Shown here piece by piece: positions 44,646-54,162 of a stretch of 64,000 nucleotides of DNA. The notes under the pieces are model-generated. The model searched no databases, had not been told where the DNA came from, and was given only the letters and a program-made list of their open reading frames with translations. The stretch lies in contig JAFYNK010000012.1 of the NCBI GenBank assembly GCA_017548125.1, forward strand, positions 1-64,000, given 5' to 3'. The translations under genes were made by a program, and so were the position numbers. Within the stretch, counting starts at the first letter, position 1, and each line of letters begins with the position of its first letter. Origin of the DNA: Bacteroidales bacterium. GTDB taxonomy: Bacteria; Bacteroidota; Bacteroidia; Bacteroidales; F082.

Positions 44646-45376
44646 TAGTTACCCCCTTCAAGCCAATAAAAGTCTTCGTCAGAATCTTGTGCAGTTTTTA
44701 CTGGTGGAGGAGTTAAATCATAAAGATAAACTGGGTCAACAGTTACAAATTCCACTCCAGGAGTAGATTGAATATCATAACCAGTAACTCTATACCCCTC
44801 TTTAAGTGCGCCTTCGCCCACTTCTAAATAAACATCTTTTCGAATATATTCATTAGTAGGAATAACAAAAAAACTTAATTTCAAATTCTCTGTATATCGT
44901 GCATCAGACCGAGAGCGCGACTGCAATTCATCTTTTAACATATTATCTTCTTGACCGTACATATAACCCCAAGTTGAGTGTTCTTCATCGTCACGACCAA
45001 TCCAAGTAAGATAATGAGTCATTCTTAACATGATATATCTATTATATCCGCTGGCTTTAATGTGTTCTAAATAATAAACCATCCAAGGTTTTAATTCATT
45101 ATCCTTATCTGGTAACATTAAAATAGTACCATTTGGAATATTTAGATTCACTCTTGTTAAAAGATAGTGTAATGTTTTGGTTTCATCGTATTTATATTTT
45201 TCAAAAGTTGCAGGGTGAGTAGCTTTATCATATTCAAATTCTATTCTATATACACTTTTTAGCATATAGTCTTCAAATTCTCTTTCTCTTTTTTTCTGAG
45301 TTCTTTCTTGATAATTAAGTCCATATCTATTCAATCTCATTAAATAAATATCATAATATTTAGAAGAACTATCCAT
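44645..45376 (-). CDS. Putative neck/head-tail joining protein
   Basis: A 243-residue protein starting at ATG 45376, eight bases inside the previous gene, with AAGGGTG at good spacing; ATG 45382 is an alternative. The sequence RVNLNIPNGTILMLPDKDNELKPWMVYYLEHIKASGYNRYIMLRM is a beta-barrel-like part reminiscent of head-tail stoppers. It is rich in Tyr and ends in a Pro-rich then acidic tail. Place between capsid and tail genes supports a neck role; which component cannot be told. Confidence 0.5.
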   Translation of the reverse strand: MDSSSKYYDIYLMRLNRYGLNYQERTQKKREREFEDYMLKSVYRIEFEYDKATHPATFEKYKYDETKTLHYLLTRVNLNIPNGTILMLPDKDNELKPWMVYYLEHIKASGYNRYIMLRMTHYLTWIGRDDEEHSTWGYMYGQEDNMLKDELQSRSRSDARYTENLKLSFFVIPTNEYIRKDVYLEVGEGALKEGYRVTGYDIQSTPGVEFVTVDPVYLYDLTPPPVKTAQDSDEDFYWLEGGN

Positions 45377-45641
45377 TAACATCACCCTTACCCAATAAAT
45401 CCATACAATCAAAAATTGTTGTACGGAAATATTCATATCTTAAATAACGAAGAGAAGCCAATTTATGACAAAGAATGTAATAGTTAATAGTATGCTCCTC
45501 TTCTGGAAAGCCCATAACTTCAATTAAAATTGAGTCTAAAAACTTCTCCCATTCTCTGCCCTTCTCAAACTCACAAAGCAAGCCAAAAAGCTTATTCTTT
45601 AATTTATTATAGTAACCTTCTTTTACGGGATCAATACTCAT
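45369..45641 (-). CDS. Small protein of the head-tail region
   Basis: A 90-residue helical protein with many Tyr and Leu. It starts directly after its neighbour's stop (adjacent bases) and its end overlaps the next start. No motif is recognised; gene order suggests a small neck or connector component. Confidence 0.55.
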   Translation of the reverse strand: MSIDPVKEGYYNKLKNKLFGLLCEFEKGREWEKFLDSILIEVMGFPEEEHTINYYILCHKLASLRYLRYEYFRTTIFDCMDLLGKGDVNG

Positions 45642-46070
45642 TTAATTACCTCCCGCTAAATTACTATAAGAATAACTTCTCCCCTTAATTGATCTATAAT
45701 AAAATCCCTCAAGCCTTGCCGCATGAGTAAGTTCGGCTTCTAAAGTACTCTTCAACTTATCTAATAAATTAGCTTGAGAAAAATCTCTTTCTTCATATAA
45801 AGGCTTTACATTTTCCCAAGTCATAATTGAACGATTTAACCACTCACATTTCATATATGCTGCTAAAATTTGAATTTCTTCTGACCCCAATTCATTAATA
45901 AAGCCTTCATCATCTCTCTCTAAAGAAACACGAGGAAATTTAAAGTGTGGAATTGCGCTTTCAAGAAGTTGGCGCATATCAGTTTCCACTTCATCCTCCA
46001 TCCAATCTCCCCATTCATCTTCAAGAGTTTTACTCAAAAAAGCATCATAAACCGCCCAATAAGGAGTCAT
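45642..46070 (-). CDS. Putative head-tail connector (adaptor) protein
   Basis: A 142-residue protein that starts TPYWAVYDAFLSKTLEDEW and is largely helical, with EIQILAAYMKCEWLNRSI and a C-terminal arm ending in SYSNLAGGN. Mostly helical proteins of about 100-150 residues right after the capsid genes are typically head-completion adaptors of the gp6/gp15 type. The call rests on size, secondary structure and place. Confidence 0.6.
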   Translation of the reverse strand: MTPYWAVYDAFLSKTLEDEWGDWMEDEVETDMRQLLESAIPHFKFPRVSLERDDEGFINELGSEEIQILAAYMKCEWLNRSIMTWENVKPLYEERDFSQANLLDKLKSTLEAELTHAARLEGFYYRSIKGRSYSYSNLAGGN

Positions 46071-46073
46071 TCT

Positions 46074-46559
46074 CTATTCCCCCTCGTTATCTCTATTTAA
46101 CTGCACTGCTCTAATAATATCAATTTCAGTATAACCTTTTAAAATATCACACTTTTCCATATTAGTCAGCTCATGTTCAATAGCATAATCTGTCAAGGCA
46201 AAAATTTGCTCTTTTTTCAATTCCTTAATTTTTTCTTTAAATTCATAAATCGGCATAACAGTCATATATCTTTCCATATCACTATCAGAAAGTGCAATAA
46301 GATTAACTTTTCCAGTTTCTTTTACATCTTCTGCTTCTAAGCCCAATGCGATTTTCACATCCATATCATCAATAACCAAAATGCCTTGATTTAGTAAATA
46401 TTCCACACTTGGATCATAAATAGCCTGTTGTAAAATATCAAAAGCAATAGGCTTCTTTGCACCCTTCTTTTCCCATAATCTCTTCAAATGAAGATCGGGA
46501 ATATCAATAACTACATATGCTTTAGAGGTGCTTGTTAAAAAAACTTGTTTATTTTCCAT
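46074..46559 (-). CDS. Protein of unknown function downstream of the capsid gene
   Basis: A 161-residue protein. It has a beta-rich N-terminal third with KAYVVIDIPDLHLKRLWEKKG, then IPIYEFKEKIKELKKEQIFALTDYAIEHEL-type helices and an acidic end. I recognise it as a frequent companion of capsid genes in gut phages but not its role; an Ig-like or head-surface protein is possible. A terminator lies between it and the capsid gene, so it is expected at a lower level than capsid. Confidence 0.5.
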   Translation of the reverse strand: MENKQVFLTSTSKAYVVIDIPDLHLKRLWEKKGAKKPIAFDILQQAIYDPSVEYLLNQGILVIDDMDVKIALGLEAEDVKETGKVNLIALSDSDMERYMTVMPIYEFKEKIKELKKEQIFALTDYAIEHELTNMEKCDILKGYTEIDIIRAVQLNRDNEGE

Positions 46560-46584
46560 TATCTTACTCCTTTTCTCTCAATTT

Positions 46585-46612
46585 TAAGAAAAAGGGGAGT
46601 TTCCTCCCCTTT
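46585..46612 (-). terminator. Intrinsic terminator/attenuator after the major capsid gene
   Basis: Leftward reading gives AAGGGGAG-GAAA-CTCCCCTT followed by TTTCTT (arms 46604-46611 and 46592-46599). A stable tetraloop (GAAA) closes the stem. It isolates the very highly expressed capsid gene from the neck genes. Confidence 0.85.
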
Positions 46613-46634
46613 CATTCTCATTAACTTCTATTAA

Positions 46635-47678
46635 TTAGATACCATAGGGATTTCCAGCAACAGGAGTTGTAATAGCAGTATTCTGATAAATACCCCAGTT
46701 GTGATGTGTTAAAATAGCGGTACCAACTTTCTTATCGAAGTGGATTTCCATGGACCGATCTTTGTTCTGCCAATCCATAACTCTGGTCGCACCTTCAAGA
46801 ACAACCTTAACCACTCTTTCCCCACCAGTTGGGAGAACGTAAGCAAGCTGAGGATCAATCCAAACCTTATCATTATTCTCGTCAATAAAGGACTGACGGA
46901 ACTGAACGATAGGAGTACCACGGAAGATGTTGATGTAACCCTGATAGTGGATTGCATCGATGTCCTGTGGATGATAGATACCCTGATAGTTAGTGCCAAC
47001 TGGAACAATAGCATCTGGACCCATTGCCGCAACGAACTCTGGTGGAGCAAAGATAGTAGCGCCGCCACCATAAGCTTTAACAACGTTGCAGAGTCTCTGC
47101 ATCTGGTCTGCATTCCAGCTACCTACTACTTTATTAGCAGCAGGCCGACCCTGTGCACTTAGCGCACCCTGTAGGGCTTTCTGAACTTCTAGATAAATAG
47201 CATCAGTTAGACCTTCGGTCATGATATCCATTAGTTCAGCCATATTTTCTGCGCCATCTAACATTCTGTCGAAGTCAACCATGCAAGCGCCGCCGATTGC
47301 GAAAGCAGGAACTGTGAAGGATTCATTGTCTAGTCTGAATGTTTCATATACACCAGATAAGCCAACTCTGGTTAAGAACTTCTTAGCTCTTTCTTTACCA
47401 ATTCTTCTCTTAAATACAACCTGTTCGCCATCACCAACCGTCCGAACTTCTGCGAAAATACCCAGAGCATCGGCTACCTTAGCAGGAACAACTTCATCAA
47501 TAGTTTCGGTCATAATCTGATAAACAGTATACCGATTCTGCATAAAATCATAATAATTACCAGCTAGTTCTTTTAATCCATCAATAAAAGCGTCATTAAC
47601 ATTTTCAACGGAGAAGGTTGCTGGTGCAGTGCCTTTTGCGGCGTGCAGTGCTAGTTCTTTTAATTGTTCAATAGTCAT
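46635..47678 (-). CDS. Major capsid protein
   Basis: A 347-residue HK97-fold-like capsid protein starting at MTIEQLKEL (ATG 47678, site AGAGGAGG at ideal spacing; a longer in-frame start lacks a site). The N-terminal helix, then FSVENVNDAFIDGLKELAGNYYDFMQNRYTVYQIM, a spine-helix-like stretch near 150-180 and TPIVQFRQSF before the C-terminal beta strands fit capsid proteins of similar phages. Codons are optimised and much less AT-rich than average. It follows the protease/scaffold and decoration-like genes and is followed by an intrinsic terminator. Confidence 0.85.
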   Translation of the reverse strand: MTIEQLKELALHAAKGTAPATFSVENVNDAFIDGLKELAGNYYDFMQNRYTVYQIMTETIDEVVPAKVADALGIFAEVRTVGDGEQVVFKRRIGKERAKKFLTRVGLSGVYETFRLDNESFTVPAFAIGGACMVDFDRMLDGAENMAELMDIMTEGLTDAIYLEVQKALQGALSAQGRPAANKVVGSWNADQMQRLCNVVKAYGGGATIFAPPEFVAAMGPDAIVPVGTNYQGIYHPQDIDAIHYQGYINIFRGTPIVQFRQSFIDENNDKVWIDPQLAYVLPTGGERVVKVVLEGATRVMDWQNKDRSMEIHFDKKVGTAILTHHNWGIYQNTAITTPVAGNPYGI

Positions 47679-47694
47679 AGCTTTGTACCTCCTC

Positions 47695-48282
47695 TTATAG
47701 ACCAATTACCTGGAATTTGAACCCAAGCTGACCATCAGGCATTGTATTGACGCCAGGGCCATTAATAGCGAGTAGAGTCAATCCAGACTGTGGTTTTGTA
47801 TCAGTAATTTGAATAACACCAGAAGCATCAACCTGCCCATATAGTGGGGTTGTCTTAATGTCTGCATAAGCATCAGCAATAACTTCTTCTACGGTTTTAG
47901 TAGAAGTTGCAGCGAAATCAGAACTATCATAACAAATAGTGTTAGTCATAAACTTATCCCCAATAGATAGATAGCCTAGTCTGGGATAAAAACCATCATT
48001 AATAGTTAGTTTGAAATCGCTTAGACGGATAGCTCTTTCATCATATAGATGCTCAGTAGTATAAACTAGGGCAAGTGGATAATCTTCTGTGCCAGAAGCA
48101 GGTAATTTAACAACTTTATTAACATTATCCACGGCCAGAATCATACCATTTTCGCAGGGGATAGAAGCAAAATCAGTTTCATCTAATTTACACTGGGCTT
48201 CAATCCGACCATCTCTACGAAAAGCAACTTGGTTCAGTTCGAGCTGACCATAGCCGTCAATCTGTAATCTTGTAATAGCCAT
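47695..48282 (-). CDS. Putative capsid decoration/stabilising protein
   Basis: A 195-residue beta-rich protein (GYGQLELNQVAFRRDGRIEAQ, GMILAVDNVNKVVKLP, GFKFQVIGL) directly upstream of the capsid gene and 16 bases from its start. Its codon use is optimised like the capsid gene, implying high copy number. Such a place and composition fit a head decoration protein. Alternative: a structural protein of the vertex or portal region. Confidence 0.6.
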   Translation of the reverse strand: MAITRLQIDGYGQLELNQVAFRRDGRIEAQCKLDETDFASIPCENGMILAVDNVNKVVKLPASGTEDYPLALVYTTEHLYDERAIRLSDFKLTINDGFYPRLGYLSIGDKFMTNTICYDSSDFAATSTKTVEEVIADAYADIKTTPLYGQVDASGVIQITDTKPQSGLTLLAINGPGVNTMPDGQLGFKFQVIGL

Positions 48283-48302
48283 TTTAATATGCCTCCATAT
48301 AA

Positions 48303-49643
48303 TTATTTTTTATATTTAGATAAAATACCTTCAATTCCCTGAAGAGGAATATCTTTAGGAATAAAGCCTTCTTTGTTTTCAGAGAAAGCAGCAAAATTAG
48401 ACTTCTTAAGTTCATAAGCTAATTCTTTATCTAAATCCATAGCAGTAAATTCATCCATCTTTTCTTTATAAGAAGCAAGAATTTCTTCTCCTAGCATATT
48501 AGAATAAGAATCAATAACTTGTTCTTTTTCAGCTAATTCTACAGCCTTTTTGAAAGAAATTAGATCGGCATTTTCAGTGGTTAAACTTTCAACCTTTTCA
48601 TTAGCCGCTTCTAAATCTACAGAAAACTGTTCCTTTTCTGAAGTTAAAGTAGAAATAATTTCTGCTTGCTCTTCAATTTTATGTTCAAATTCAGATTTTT
48701 CTGCGATTAGCTCTTCTTTTTCAGAAAAAACTTCTTCGACTTTTTCATAAGTTTCACCGTTTAGTACACGAATTGTGTCTAAAGATTGTTTCTCAGATTC
48801 AGTTACATCAATTACAAAGACTTTCACTTTCTCAGCAACAGATACGCTATCAGCTTCATTATCTTTTGTATAATAAACTCTTTCGTAGTTACCTTCTTCA
48901 TAATTATAGCAAAGAGCATAGTCATCATAAATATCCATAATAGCATATTCACAAAGCCAGCCGCCCTCTTCGGTATAATTAGGATTTAGTAAAGTCCATA
49001 GTAATTCATATTTTTGAGAATCAGAAAGTTTAAAATTCATTTCTTGCTGTCCTCCTTTTTCCTTTTGACTCTCTAAAAAATCTTGATATTTCTGATATAA
49101 AGATTCATAAAGAGTAAAAAACGCAGCACCTTCAAAACAAGGTTCAACGCTGTCCCCTAGAACCTGAAGTCCTAAAAAACTTGCCGCAGTGTATTTAAAG
49201 ACTCTGCGTCCTTGTATGTTTTCCCATTCACCTTTTATAGAAGAAGGGAATAATTCCATAGATTGGCTCTTTCCAACTATTTCACTAGCTTCTTCATATA
49301 AACTTGTATAAATTAAAACATCTACACAAGCATATCGTCTAATTTCGCCATCTTCATCTAAATGTTCTTCCCATGTTAGGTTGGGGTTTTCAGGAACTAC
49401 CCCATAGATGCGCCCTTGAGTGCGTTCTAAACCATGGTCAGTATAATCGCTATCTTTATAAATACCTTTTACGGGAGCATAGGGAATAGTTTCTAATAAT
49501 GAGTTAGCAAAATCTTCGGTAATAAAAGTACCATTACGATTTAACCCTGTGTAAAAAATTCTACAACGAGCTTTCGAAATAGTATCAGAGAACCTTTCTA
49601 AATTTCCATAAACTGTAACTGGGAACTCTGTAATATTATTCAT
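48303..49643 (-). CDS. Capsid maturation protease with C-terminal scaffold domain
   Basis: A 446-residue protein. Residues 1-190 look like a prohead protease: SKARCRIFYTGLNRNGTFI, YTDHGLERTQGRIYG with a His near 68, and a Ser in KSQSMELFP near 130 followed by beta strands. Residues about 290-390 form a long coiled coil (VEEVFSEKEELIAEKSEFEH and further heptads), the usual scaffold. Protease and scaffold are fused in one chain. It lies between portal and capsid genes as expected. Which residues form the catalytic site is inferred. Confidence 0.75.
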   Translation of the reverse strand: MNNITEFPVTVYGNLERFSDTISKARCRIFYTGLNRNGTFITEDFANSLLETIPYAPVKGIYKDSDYTDHGLERTQGRIYGVVPENPNLTWEEHLDEDGEIRRYACVDVLIYTSLYEEASEIVGKSQSMELFPSSIKGEWENIQGRRVFKYTAASFLGLQVLGDSVEPCFEGAAFFTLYESLYQKYQDFLESQKEKGGQQEMNFKLSDSQKYELLWTLLNPNYTEEGGWLCEYAIMDIYDDYALCYNYEEGNYERVYYTKDNEADSVSVAEKVKVFVIDVTESEKQSLDTIRVLNGETYEKVEEVFSEKEELIAEKSEFEHKIEEQAEIISTLTSEKEQFSVDLEAANEKVESLTTENADLISFKKAVELAEKEQVIDSYSNMLGEEILASYKEKMDEFTAMDLDKELAYELKKSNFAAFSENKEGFIPKDIPLQGIEGILSKYKK

Positions 49644-51133
49644 TAATTAGAGCCTCCCTCAGTCTGGTTATCTAAAGATTTTTCATTTGCCAATGTTTTT
49701 GGTGATTTATCTTCTTCTGCTTTCTTTGGCGCACCGACATCCCCAGACTCTGTATAAGAAGTTCGTGGAGGTACCAAACTCTCAACCATATCTAATACAT
49801 CGTTTTCAAGTTCTTTAATATTTGTTATATCTCTTTGTGACATTCCTAAAGTTAAAGCAGGAAGTAGTAAGCTATAACCAGAACTTGCTAATTTAAAGGA
49901 GTTATCTAAGTATTCATCCTCATTATAATAACTAATGGGCAAAATACTATATTTAAAATCAATATTACTATTAGCAAAAAGTTGGTTTGTAATTTTAGTA
50001 ATAGCTGAAGCAAACTTATTAGCCAAAACCATAACTAACCCCAAATCATTCTTTATTGAGGTTGATAAAGTAGAACTTCCAGTAGAAGCAAAAATTTGAC
50101 TACTTGCGCCAGTTTCACTATAAACATTTTGAACCATTTTTTCCAAATTATTAGCAGAAGATTCAGAAGTTGTTTTAGAAACAATAGCATCAACATCAGC
50201 ATAACTTGTTAGCACACTAATATTCTTATTGCCCTTTAACATATTAACTGCACCACGGTGCATTTCTTCAGCTTCTTCTGGTTCAAATACTAATCTCCCA
50301 TCTTGCATATGGGGAATTTTTTGAACAATAATTTTTCTAATTTCTTCGGCATCGCGCTCAGCCTCTGTTTCCACGGCATCATCATAGCGCATAATTGCCG
50401 GAATGGTTGATAAGAACAATGGAGCACCATCATAAAGAGAGAAGCATACTGCTACCTCGCTAGGCACCATAAACCACCGAGATGAACCAGACTTTTGATA
50501 TTTATTATAAGCATCACGAATAATTTTCGGATAAGCTTTTAAGGTTTGTTCTCTTACATCACTATCTAAAAGAGTTGTAAAATAAGAAAGGTCAACCTCA
50601 ACCATATCATTCCCATCTAAATCCTTAAATTGAGAACGACAATATTTAATTGGCAAATCTATAATAACAAGTTTGTCCTTTTCCGCCGCCTGAATAATTC
50701 CATAATAACATCCATCAACAAAAACCCTTTGAGCTATATAATTAAATTTATTAACAAGATCAGCCTTTTCTAAGAAATTCAAGGCATTAAAATACCTTTT
50801 CTTGATATGGGATGTGGAGAGATTTTTCCCAAAACCAGGATTTGGAATTAGAATACTAGTATATTTTAATAAAGTAGCATAATAAATAACTAATCTCTTA
50901 TATAGCCCGTCTTTCATGAAGAAATATCGTGAAAGCTCTATTTGTTGTTCAGGAGTACCATCAGTAATAATTTTTTCTACTTGTTTCAAAGTATAATTAT
51001 GTCTAACCTTGGTAGTTCTTGAACCATCTAAATAAGGGGTATATACTCTATTATTGAGTGATATCATATTAGAATTGGCTTTTTTGAAGGAGGATAGTCT
51101 GCTTATTTCATTGTTACCAATATTTTCACTCAT
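49643..51133 (-). CDS. Portal protein
   Basis: A 496-residue protein between TerL and the protease gene, sharing one-base overlaps with both. RYFFMKDGLYKRLVIYYATLLKYTSILIPNP and the following helices plus the late helix-rich crown segment fit portal proteins, and the length (450-550) is typical. The C-terminus is charged, Pro/Lys-rich (APKKAEEDKSPK). Forms the dodecameric DNA-entry ring. Called mostly by place and size, supported by pattern. Confidence 0.82.
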   Translation of the reverse strand: MSENIGNNEISRLSSFKKANSNMISLNNRVYTPYLDGSRTTKVRHNYTLKQVEKIITDGTPEQQIELSRYFFMKDGLYKRLVIYYATLLKYTSILIPNPGFGKNLSTSHIKKRYFNALNFLEKADLVNKFNYIAQRVFVDGCYYGIIQAAEKDKLVIIDLPIKYCRSQFKDLDGNDMVEVDLSYFTTLLDSDVREQTLKAYPKIIRDAYNKYQKSGSSRWFMVPSEVAVCFSLYDGAPLFLSTIPAIMRYDDAVETEAERDAEEIRKIIVQKIPHMQDGRLVFEPEEAEEMHRGAVNMLKGNKNISVLTSYADVDAIVSKTTSESSANNLEKMVQNVYSETGASSQIFASTGSSTLSTSIKNDLGLVMVLANKFASAITKITNQLFANSNIDFKYSILPISYYNEDEYLDNSFKLASSGYSLLLPALTLGMSQRDITNIKELENDVLDMVESLVPPRTSYTESGDVGAPKKAEEDKSPKTLANEKSLDNQTEGGSN

Positions 51134-52926
51134 TAATTTCCTCCTGTAAAAAATATAAGTTTACGCACTCCACCGCGGCGCCCACCACGTGTATATTCCT
51201 CTTCCTCTAATTCGTTAATTCTCCAAAGACCATATGCAAAAGCAGAATATTTATCTTTGGGGTGTCTAGAATTAATTTGTTCAAGAACAATATCAAGAGA
51301 GGCACCCGTCCGCTTTAGACGTAAATTCGACATTTCATCGAAAAGTCGACTTGTCATCTCATGCGGCATGAGTCGTTTAACTCTTTGTTCAGTAGACATC
51401 TTTTGCCCTTTTTTAGTAGCCAATAAAGCACTCTTTGCTTCTTGCTCCTTTATTAAAAAACGAACCTTCCCGCTATTTAAGCGAGAATAAGCATTACCAT
51501 GAATCCTTGAATTCAATGGTCCATTTGCCTTAATTCCATACAAAATACATATAGCATCTTTAGGCTGAATCCTACGATAATTATCATCATTGATGAAACC
51601 GTACGGCGGCAGAATCTCACCATTTTCATCAACCTGACTTCTAATCATCTCGTCTGCAAGGCCCACGCCTAAACCATTTGTATCAATAACAACCTCCTTA
51701 GGCTGAAAAGCTCGTATAATTTTTTTCAAATCAGTAGCCTGCATAACAAATGGTTTTGTTTCTGGAGTGCGCCCCAGAACAAAAAGATTCACTAAAGTAG
51801 CTAAATATTTACCTTGTACGACATTGACTCTAAAAACACAGCAAACAGTTTGGTCAGAAATACGGCCTACGTCTACTGATAATATGTAGAATTGTCTTGA
51901 ATTTGATCTAGTTAAAAAGTGCGTTTCCGGATTTTTTATCTTACGATATTTCTGTAATTTATCATAATTAAACCAAGATTCACTTGAAGAGCCACTCCAA
52001 ATAGACAAATATTCTCTTGCAAAAGACTCTTCACTATAAGAAGGTGACATCTTCAATTTATTAATATATGTCTTATCCAAAAGTCCATGCAAAACTGGTA
52101 TCCTATAATCACATCCAAATACAAAAGCCTCTTGTGGATTAATAATTGAATTTTCAAAAACATCAATTAAATGATCATAAGCATATGAAGCCTTCAGCCC
52201 CGCACTTGTCATCCAAATTACTTCCTGATTAGGTTCCTTATCGTTAACAGTATTATCAGGCAATCTCCTTGATACATTCATCAAAGGTAAAACAATTTCA
52301 TTAATTTCAATTTCATCATGGTCTCTTGCTTCATCAATAAGTCCACCATTTCTACGTCCGCCACGCTGGCTATCCAGCGCGCCCACAACGTCAAACTGTG
52401 AACCATTTCTAAATTTCAAAGTAACATAATCCTTACCATAATTACCAGGTAAATCAGAAATATCCCCACCAATTACCTCTCTTCTCAGTAAAGGCCATCT
52501 ATCAAAAATTTCACTTAACTTTTCCTTAGCAATCTGCGCACTCTGATTTTTATTCGGAGCGCAAATAAATCTCTTAGTCCCAGGAATAAAGATACATTGA
52601 AGAACCAATCCAAGAATAGTAATAAAAGATTTAGAAAACGCACGAGGTGCACTAATATAAATCTCCTTATACCTCATAACAGACCGCAAAACAATTCTCT
52701 GATAAAAGAATAAACTAAAATTAGAATCCTTCGGCTGAATGAGGTCTAAGAAAATATCAGGATAAGCCGTAAAGAAATTAGCATATTTAGTAAATAAATC
52801 ATAATTCTTATCCAAGTATTGTGGAGTAAGAATAACCCCCTTATCCAATTCTATGCCTTCGCGCTCACCACGTTGAATCACATTGGGATCCAAAGTCATG
52901 TGCGTTTTTAGCAACTCTTTAGACAT
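51133..52926 (-). CDS. terL: Terminase large subunit
   Basis: A 597-residue packaging motor. ATPase: SAPRAFSKSFITI at about residues 93-105 is the P-loop (SKS in place of GKS, common in terminases); GGLIDEARDH near 190 is Walker B with catalytic Glu; IWMTSAGLKA near 240 is the coupling motif. Nuclease domain: ILSVDVGRISDQ near 365 and EVVIDTNGLGVG near 415 carry the metal-binding Asp residues, with DEMSNLRLKRTG further on. It overlaps both neighbours by a few bases and starts the structural gene core. Confidence 0.93.
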   Translation of the reverse strand: MSKELLKTHMTLDPNVIQRGEREGIELDKGVILTPQYLDKNYDLFTKYANFFTAYPDIFLDLIQPKDSNFSLFFYQRIVLRSVMRYKEIYISAPRAFSKSFITILGLVLQCIFIPGTKRFICAPNKNQSAQIAKEKLSEIFDRWPLLRREVIGGDISDLPGNYGKDYVTLKFRNGSQFDVVGALDSQRGGRRNGGLIDEARDHDEIEINEIVLPLMNVSRRLPDNTVNDKEPNQEVIWMTSAGLKASYAYDHLIDVFENSIINPQEAFVFGCDYRIPVLHGLLDKTYINKLKMSPSYSEESFAREYLSIWSGSSSESWFNYDKLQKYRKIKNPETHFLTRSNSRQFYILSVDVGRISDQTVCCVFRVNVVQGKYLATLVNLFVLGRTPETKPFVMQATDLKKIIRAFQPKEVVIDTNGLGVGLADEMIRSQVDENGEILPPYGFINDDNYRRIQPKDAICILYGIKANGPLNSRIHGNAYSRLNSGKVRFLIKEQEAKSALLATKKGQKMSTEQRVKRLMPHEMTSRLFDEMSNLRLKRTGASLDIVLEQINSRHPKDKYSAFAYGLWRINELEEEEYTRGGRRGGVRKLIFFTGGN

Positions 52927-53923
52927 TCAAATCATCCCCTAAATCTTCTTCAAATTCCTCATCAGCCTTAAACAATTCCTCATATCCTACATTATCATAT
53001 TCATCCAAATCATATTCCTGATGTTCCAAACCATAATAACCAGTCTGCTCTAATTTCTTTGCAGATTTTAAAGCCTCAATTCTCTCCGTAATCTGTTCAC
53101 CAATCCCAGTTTCATTAGTATAAAGCCGCTGATTCCAATTCTGAATATTCATAATAGTTTCATCAACTATATCTTTAGTAACGTCATCATAATACTGGTT
53201 CTTCCAACCTCTTTTCTCAAGCCACCTAAACAATTCTCCGACACTTTCAAAATCACTTGCACTCTTAACATTCTTCGGAGTAAATTCAGCAGTCTTAACC
53301 AGCTTATCATAAGAACTCAACATCTTATCAAAATCTTGTCCAGACCTAATCCTACTATCCAGCTCATAAGAAATTTTGCATATCTTTAATGCCTGGTCGC
53401 CCTGAAGGGCGCCCGAGACATTCTGAGTCATAAGTAGTCCATTATAAAGATTCTCTAAATAATTTAATGCTTCATCATCATAATTGGCGCCCCATTTTTC
53501 TTTGAGTTTCTTCCGATGATCTTCCGCAATCAGCGGCAACTGCTCTTCAATTCCACCAAGATCGCGCAATCTCCTAAACTCATCATTATAATCTTCCCAG
53601 TGAAATCCTTCATATTCCTTGCCCAGAAAAATCTCAGCATACATCTGAAAAGCTCTCTTTCCATTTATCTCATACATTTCTTCCCATTTAGCAGGAATAA
53701 AAGGAATATCGGCGCATTGACACAACTTATTGACTGCGCTCCAGCTATAATCGTCAGCGCGCAGCCATTCATCTATACAATCATTACAGATACTCAAGTA
53801 CCCATCTGGAAAGAAAAAAGATTTAGTTTGAGAGTAGTTTTCCGGTCCAAAGTCCTGACCGCACCTCGCGCACTTCTTAATAAAAAACTTTCTAGGTGGC
53901 TGTATATTAGTCTTCAAAGCCAT
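52919..53923 (-). CDS. Zinc-finger protein in terminase-small-subunit position
   Basis: A 334-residue protein overlapping TerL by 8 bases. Residues 15-45 hold KKCARCGQDF and SICNDCID, a four-cysteine zinc site of the type seen in HNH-adjacent and terminase-associated phage proteins. The rest is helical with aromatic residues, and the C-terminus is strongly acidic (DEEFEEDLGDD). No HNH catalytic motif is evident. Direct linkage to TerL makes a DNA-recognition role in packaging plausible, but terminase small subunits are too variable for me to confirm it. Confidence 0.55.
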   Translation of the reverse strand: MALKTNIQPPRKFFIKKCARCGQDFGPENYSQTKSFFFPDGYLSICNDCIDEWLRADDYSWSAVNKLCQCADIPFIPAKWEEMYEINGKRAFQMYAEIFLGKEYEGFHWEDYNDEFRRLRDLGGIEEQLPLIAEDHRKKLKEKWGANYDDEALNYLENLYNGLLMTQNVSGALQGDQALKICKISYELDSRIRSGQDFDKMLSSYDKLVKTAEFTPKNVKSASDFESVGELFRWLEKRGWKNQYYDDVTKDIVDETIMNIQNWNQRLYTNETGIGEQITERIEALKSAKKLEQTGYYGLEHQEYDLDEYDNVGYEELFKADEEFEEDLGDDLNV

Positions 53924-54162
53924 TATTCTTTCCCCGCTTTATCCATAATTTTCAAAAGATTGCGCCGTTGTCTTCTACCCAAGCCGCAAAAATTCTCAAT
54001 CATCTCGCCAAGAACATCATGAAATTCTCTGTGTTCTCCTTCGAGCTTCTCTCCTTCTATAACTTCAACCCCTAGCATTTTCGCAACGCCAACTACCTCA
54101 ATCGCATTTAACTTGCTCAGTCGCTGAATAAATAGTTCAGCTTGTTTATCACTCTTACTCAT
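53923..54162 (-). CDS. Small hypothetical protein
   Basis: A 79-residue protein with a basic, helical end (GLGRRQRRNLLKIMDKAGKE), sharing a base with the next start and overlapping the upstream gene by four. The middle (VGVAKMLGVEVIEG) might be a small helix-turn-helix but is too short to say. It could act with either neighbour in DNA recognition. Confidence 0.55.
   Translation of the reverse strand: MSKSDKQAELFIQRLSKLNAIEVVGVAKMLGVEVIEGEKLEGEHREFHDVLGEMIENFCGLGRRQRRNLLKIMDKAGKE

Noticed and set aside
46709..47520. Long open frames on both strands within the capsid gene
   Set aside because: Shadows of optimised, less AT-rich codons in the capsid gene; no ribosome binding sites and unlike any family.
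47679..47705. Longer start for the major capsid protein
   Set aside because: It would overlap the upstream gene and use its ribosome binding site as coding sequence; MTIEQLKEL has AGGAGG at ideal spacing.
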